Assembly (NCBI GenBank): GCA_016873115.1
Contig: VGYB01000001.1
Span: 1-64,000 of the forward strand
Direction of reading: 5' to 3'
Length of the DNA: 64,000 bases
Source of the DNA: Planctomycetota bacterium
GTDB taxonomy: Bacteria; Planctomycetota; Phycisphaerae; Phycisphaerales; SM1A02
The notes under the pieces are model-generated. The model was not told the origin of the DNA and did no database searches. It was given only the letters and a program-made list of their open reading frames with translations. Every line of letters begins with the position of its first letter. The stretch's first letter is position 1. Shown piece by piece: positions 63,648 to 64,000 of the stretch. Made by a program: the position numbers and the translations under genes.

Positions 63648-64000
63648 ATGCCTGAACGCGCGATCGACGCGGTGATGTTCGACCTCGGCGGCGTGCTCGT
63701 GCGCATCCGTCGCGACTGGACAGCGCAGTGCACGGCCATCGGAATGGCGCCTACACCGCGATCGCTCGAACCCGCCATGTGCATCGCGCGGAGCATCGCA
63801 CTGGACGGCTGGCAGCGCGGCGACCATTCGCTCGAGACCTGCGAATCCGTCTGGGCATCGTCGCTCGAGCCTGGAACGCCGGCATCCACAGGCCGCGCGC
63901 TGCTCGAGGCGATCGTGGACGCTCCGTATGACGGAACCGTGGAACTGATCGACGAGTTGCATGGGCTCGGTGTCGTCACTGGCTGTCTTTCCAACACCAA
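63648..64000 (+). CDS. HAD-superfamily hydrolase, C-terminus beyond window
   Basis: The frame is open from the ATG at 63648 to the window edge (117 codons seen). Motif I FDLGGVLV (nucleophilic Asp at residue 12) and the start of motif II (LSNTN, last residues seen) fit a subfamily IA HAD phosphatase, like YihX. The cap helix region lies between. The substrate cannot be told. It is separated from the surface-protein gene by a terminator-like hairpin, so it probably has its own promoter. Confidence 0.85.
   Translation, partial: MPERAIDAVMFDLGGVLVRIRRDWTAQCTAIGMAPTPRSLEPAMCIARSIALDGWQRGDHSLETCESVWASSLEPGTPASTGRALLEAIVDAPYDGTVELIDELHGLGVVTGCLSNT

Overview
This 64 kb window looks like chromosome from a high-GC planctomycete, most likely of the class Phycisphaerae. 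The pointers are: three exported proteins ending in paired dockerin-like calcium-binding repeats with an LGxLLxxWG signature, a PEP-CTERM-like sorting tail (PAPG, hydrophobic stretch, RRRR), two DUF1080 proteins, a prepilin-like protein at the left edge, an H-NOX sensor, alternative complex III respiration, and a Ser/Thr kinase. The lineage is inferred from gene content only. No rRNA, tRNA, CRISPR array, transposase, integrase or phage gene was recognised, so nothing points to a mobile island.

Layout. 1-2.6 kb: prepilin-like fragment, dockerin-tailed exported protein, tiny sigma-region-4 protein, HD-GYP phosphodiesterase. 2.7-5.8 kb: serine biosynthesis (short DUF1015-like protein, serA, serC). 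5.85-8.5 kb: minus-strand group of two DUF1080 proteins around a flavin-reductase-fold protein and a low-molecular-weight tyrosine phosphatase. 8.6-21.1 kb: alpha-glucan block with glycogen/maltodextrin phosphorylase, MalQ, a lipoprotein GH13 amylase, a maltodextrin-type ABC importer whose binding protein is fused to its first permease, the second permease, the ATPase, and a secreted GH13 enzyme with a dockerin tail. 21.2-22.2 kb: another dockerin-tailed exported protein.

22.4-35.7 kb: a complete type IV pilus / type II secretion-like machine arranged divergently around the major pilin. Minus strand: four minor pseudopilins, a secretin and a TPR lipoprotein. Plus strand: pilin, PilM, PilN, PilO and PilP-like proteins, the assembly ATPase and the inner-membrane platform. 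No prepilin peptidase or PilT is present here. 35.7-38.5 kb: a translationally coupled gas-signalling trio, H-NOX, histidine kinase, Ser/Thr protein kinase. 38.5-41.7 kb: a small membrane protein, an FG-GAP-like lipoprotein and a secreted squalene-cyclase-fold protein.

41.7-59.6 kb: aerobic respiration. Heme A synthesis (ctaA, ctaB), then one long minus-strand operon reading actA-B-C-D-E-F, a one-TM protein, SCO copper chaperone, and caa3-type oxidase subunits II, I, III, IV and a second subunit-III-like protein. Alternative complex III would oxidise quinol and pass electrons to the cytochrome c domain on oxidase subunit II. A candidate promoter and a CRP/FNR-like operator lie upstream of actA. 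59.7-64 kb: tatD, tatC, tadA, a PEP-CTERM-like surface protein with an Asp-Pro repeat, and the start of a HAD phosphatase. TatC fits the neighbourhood because ActB carries a twin-arginine signal.

Many genes overlap by ATGA or GTGA, marking translationally coupled operons. No stretch over 300 bases is without a gene; the longest gap (22200-22463) holds only a weak candidate promoter and one copy of a 22-base exact repeat.
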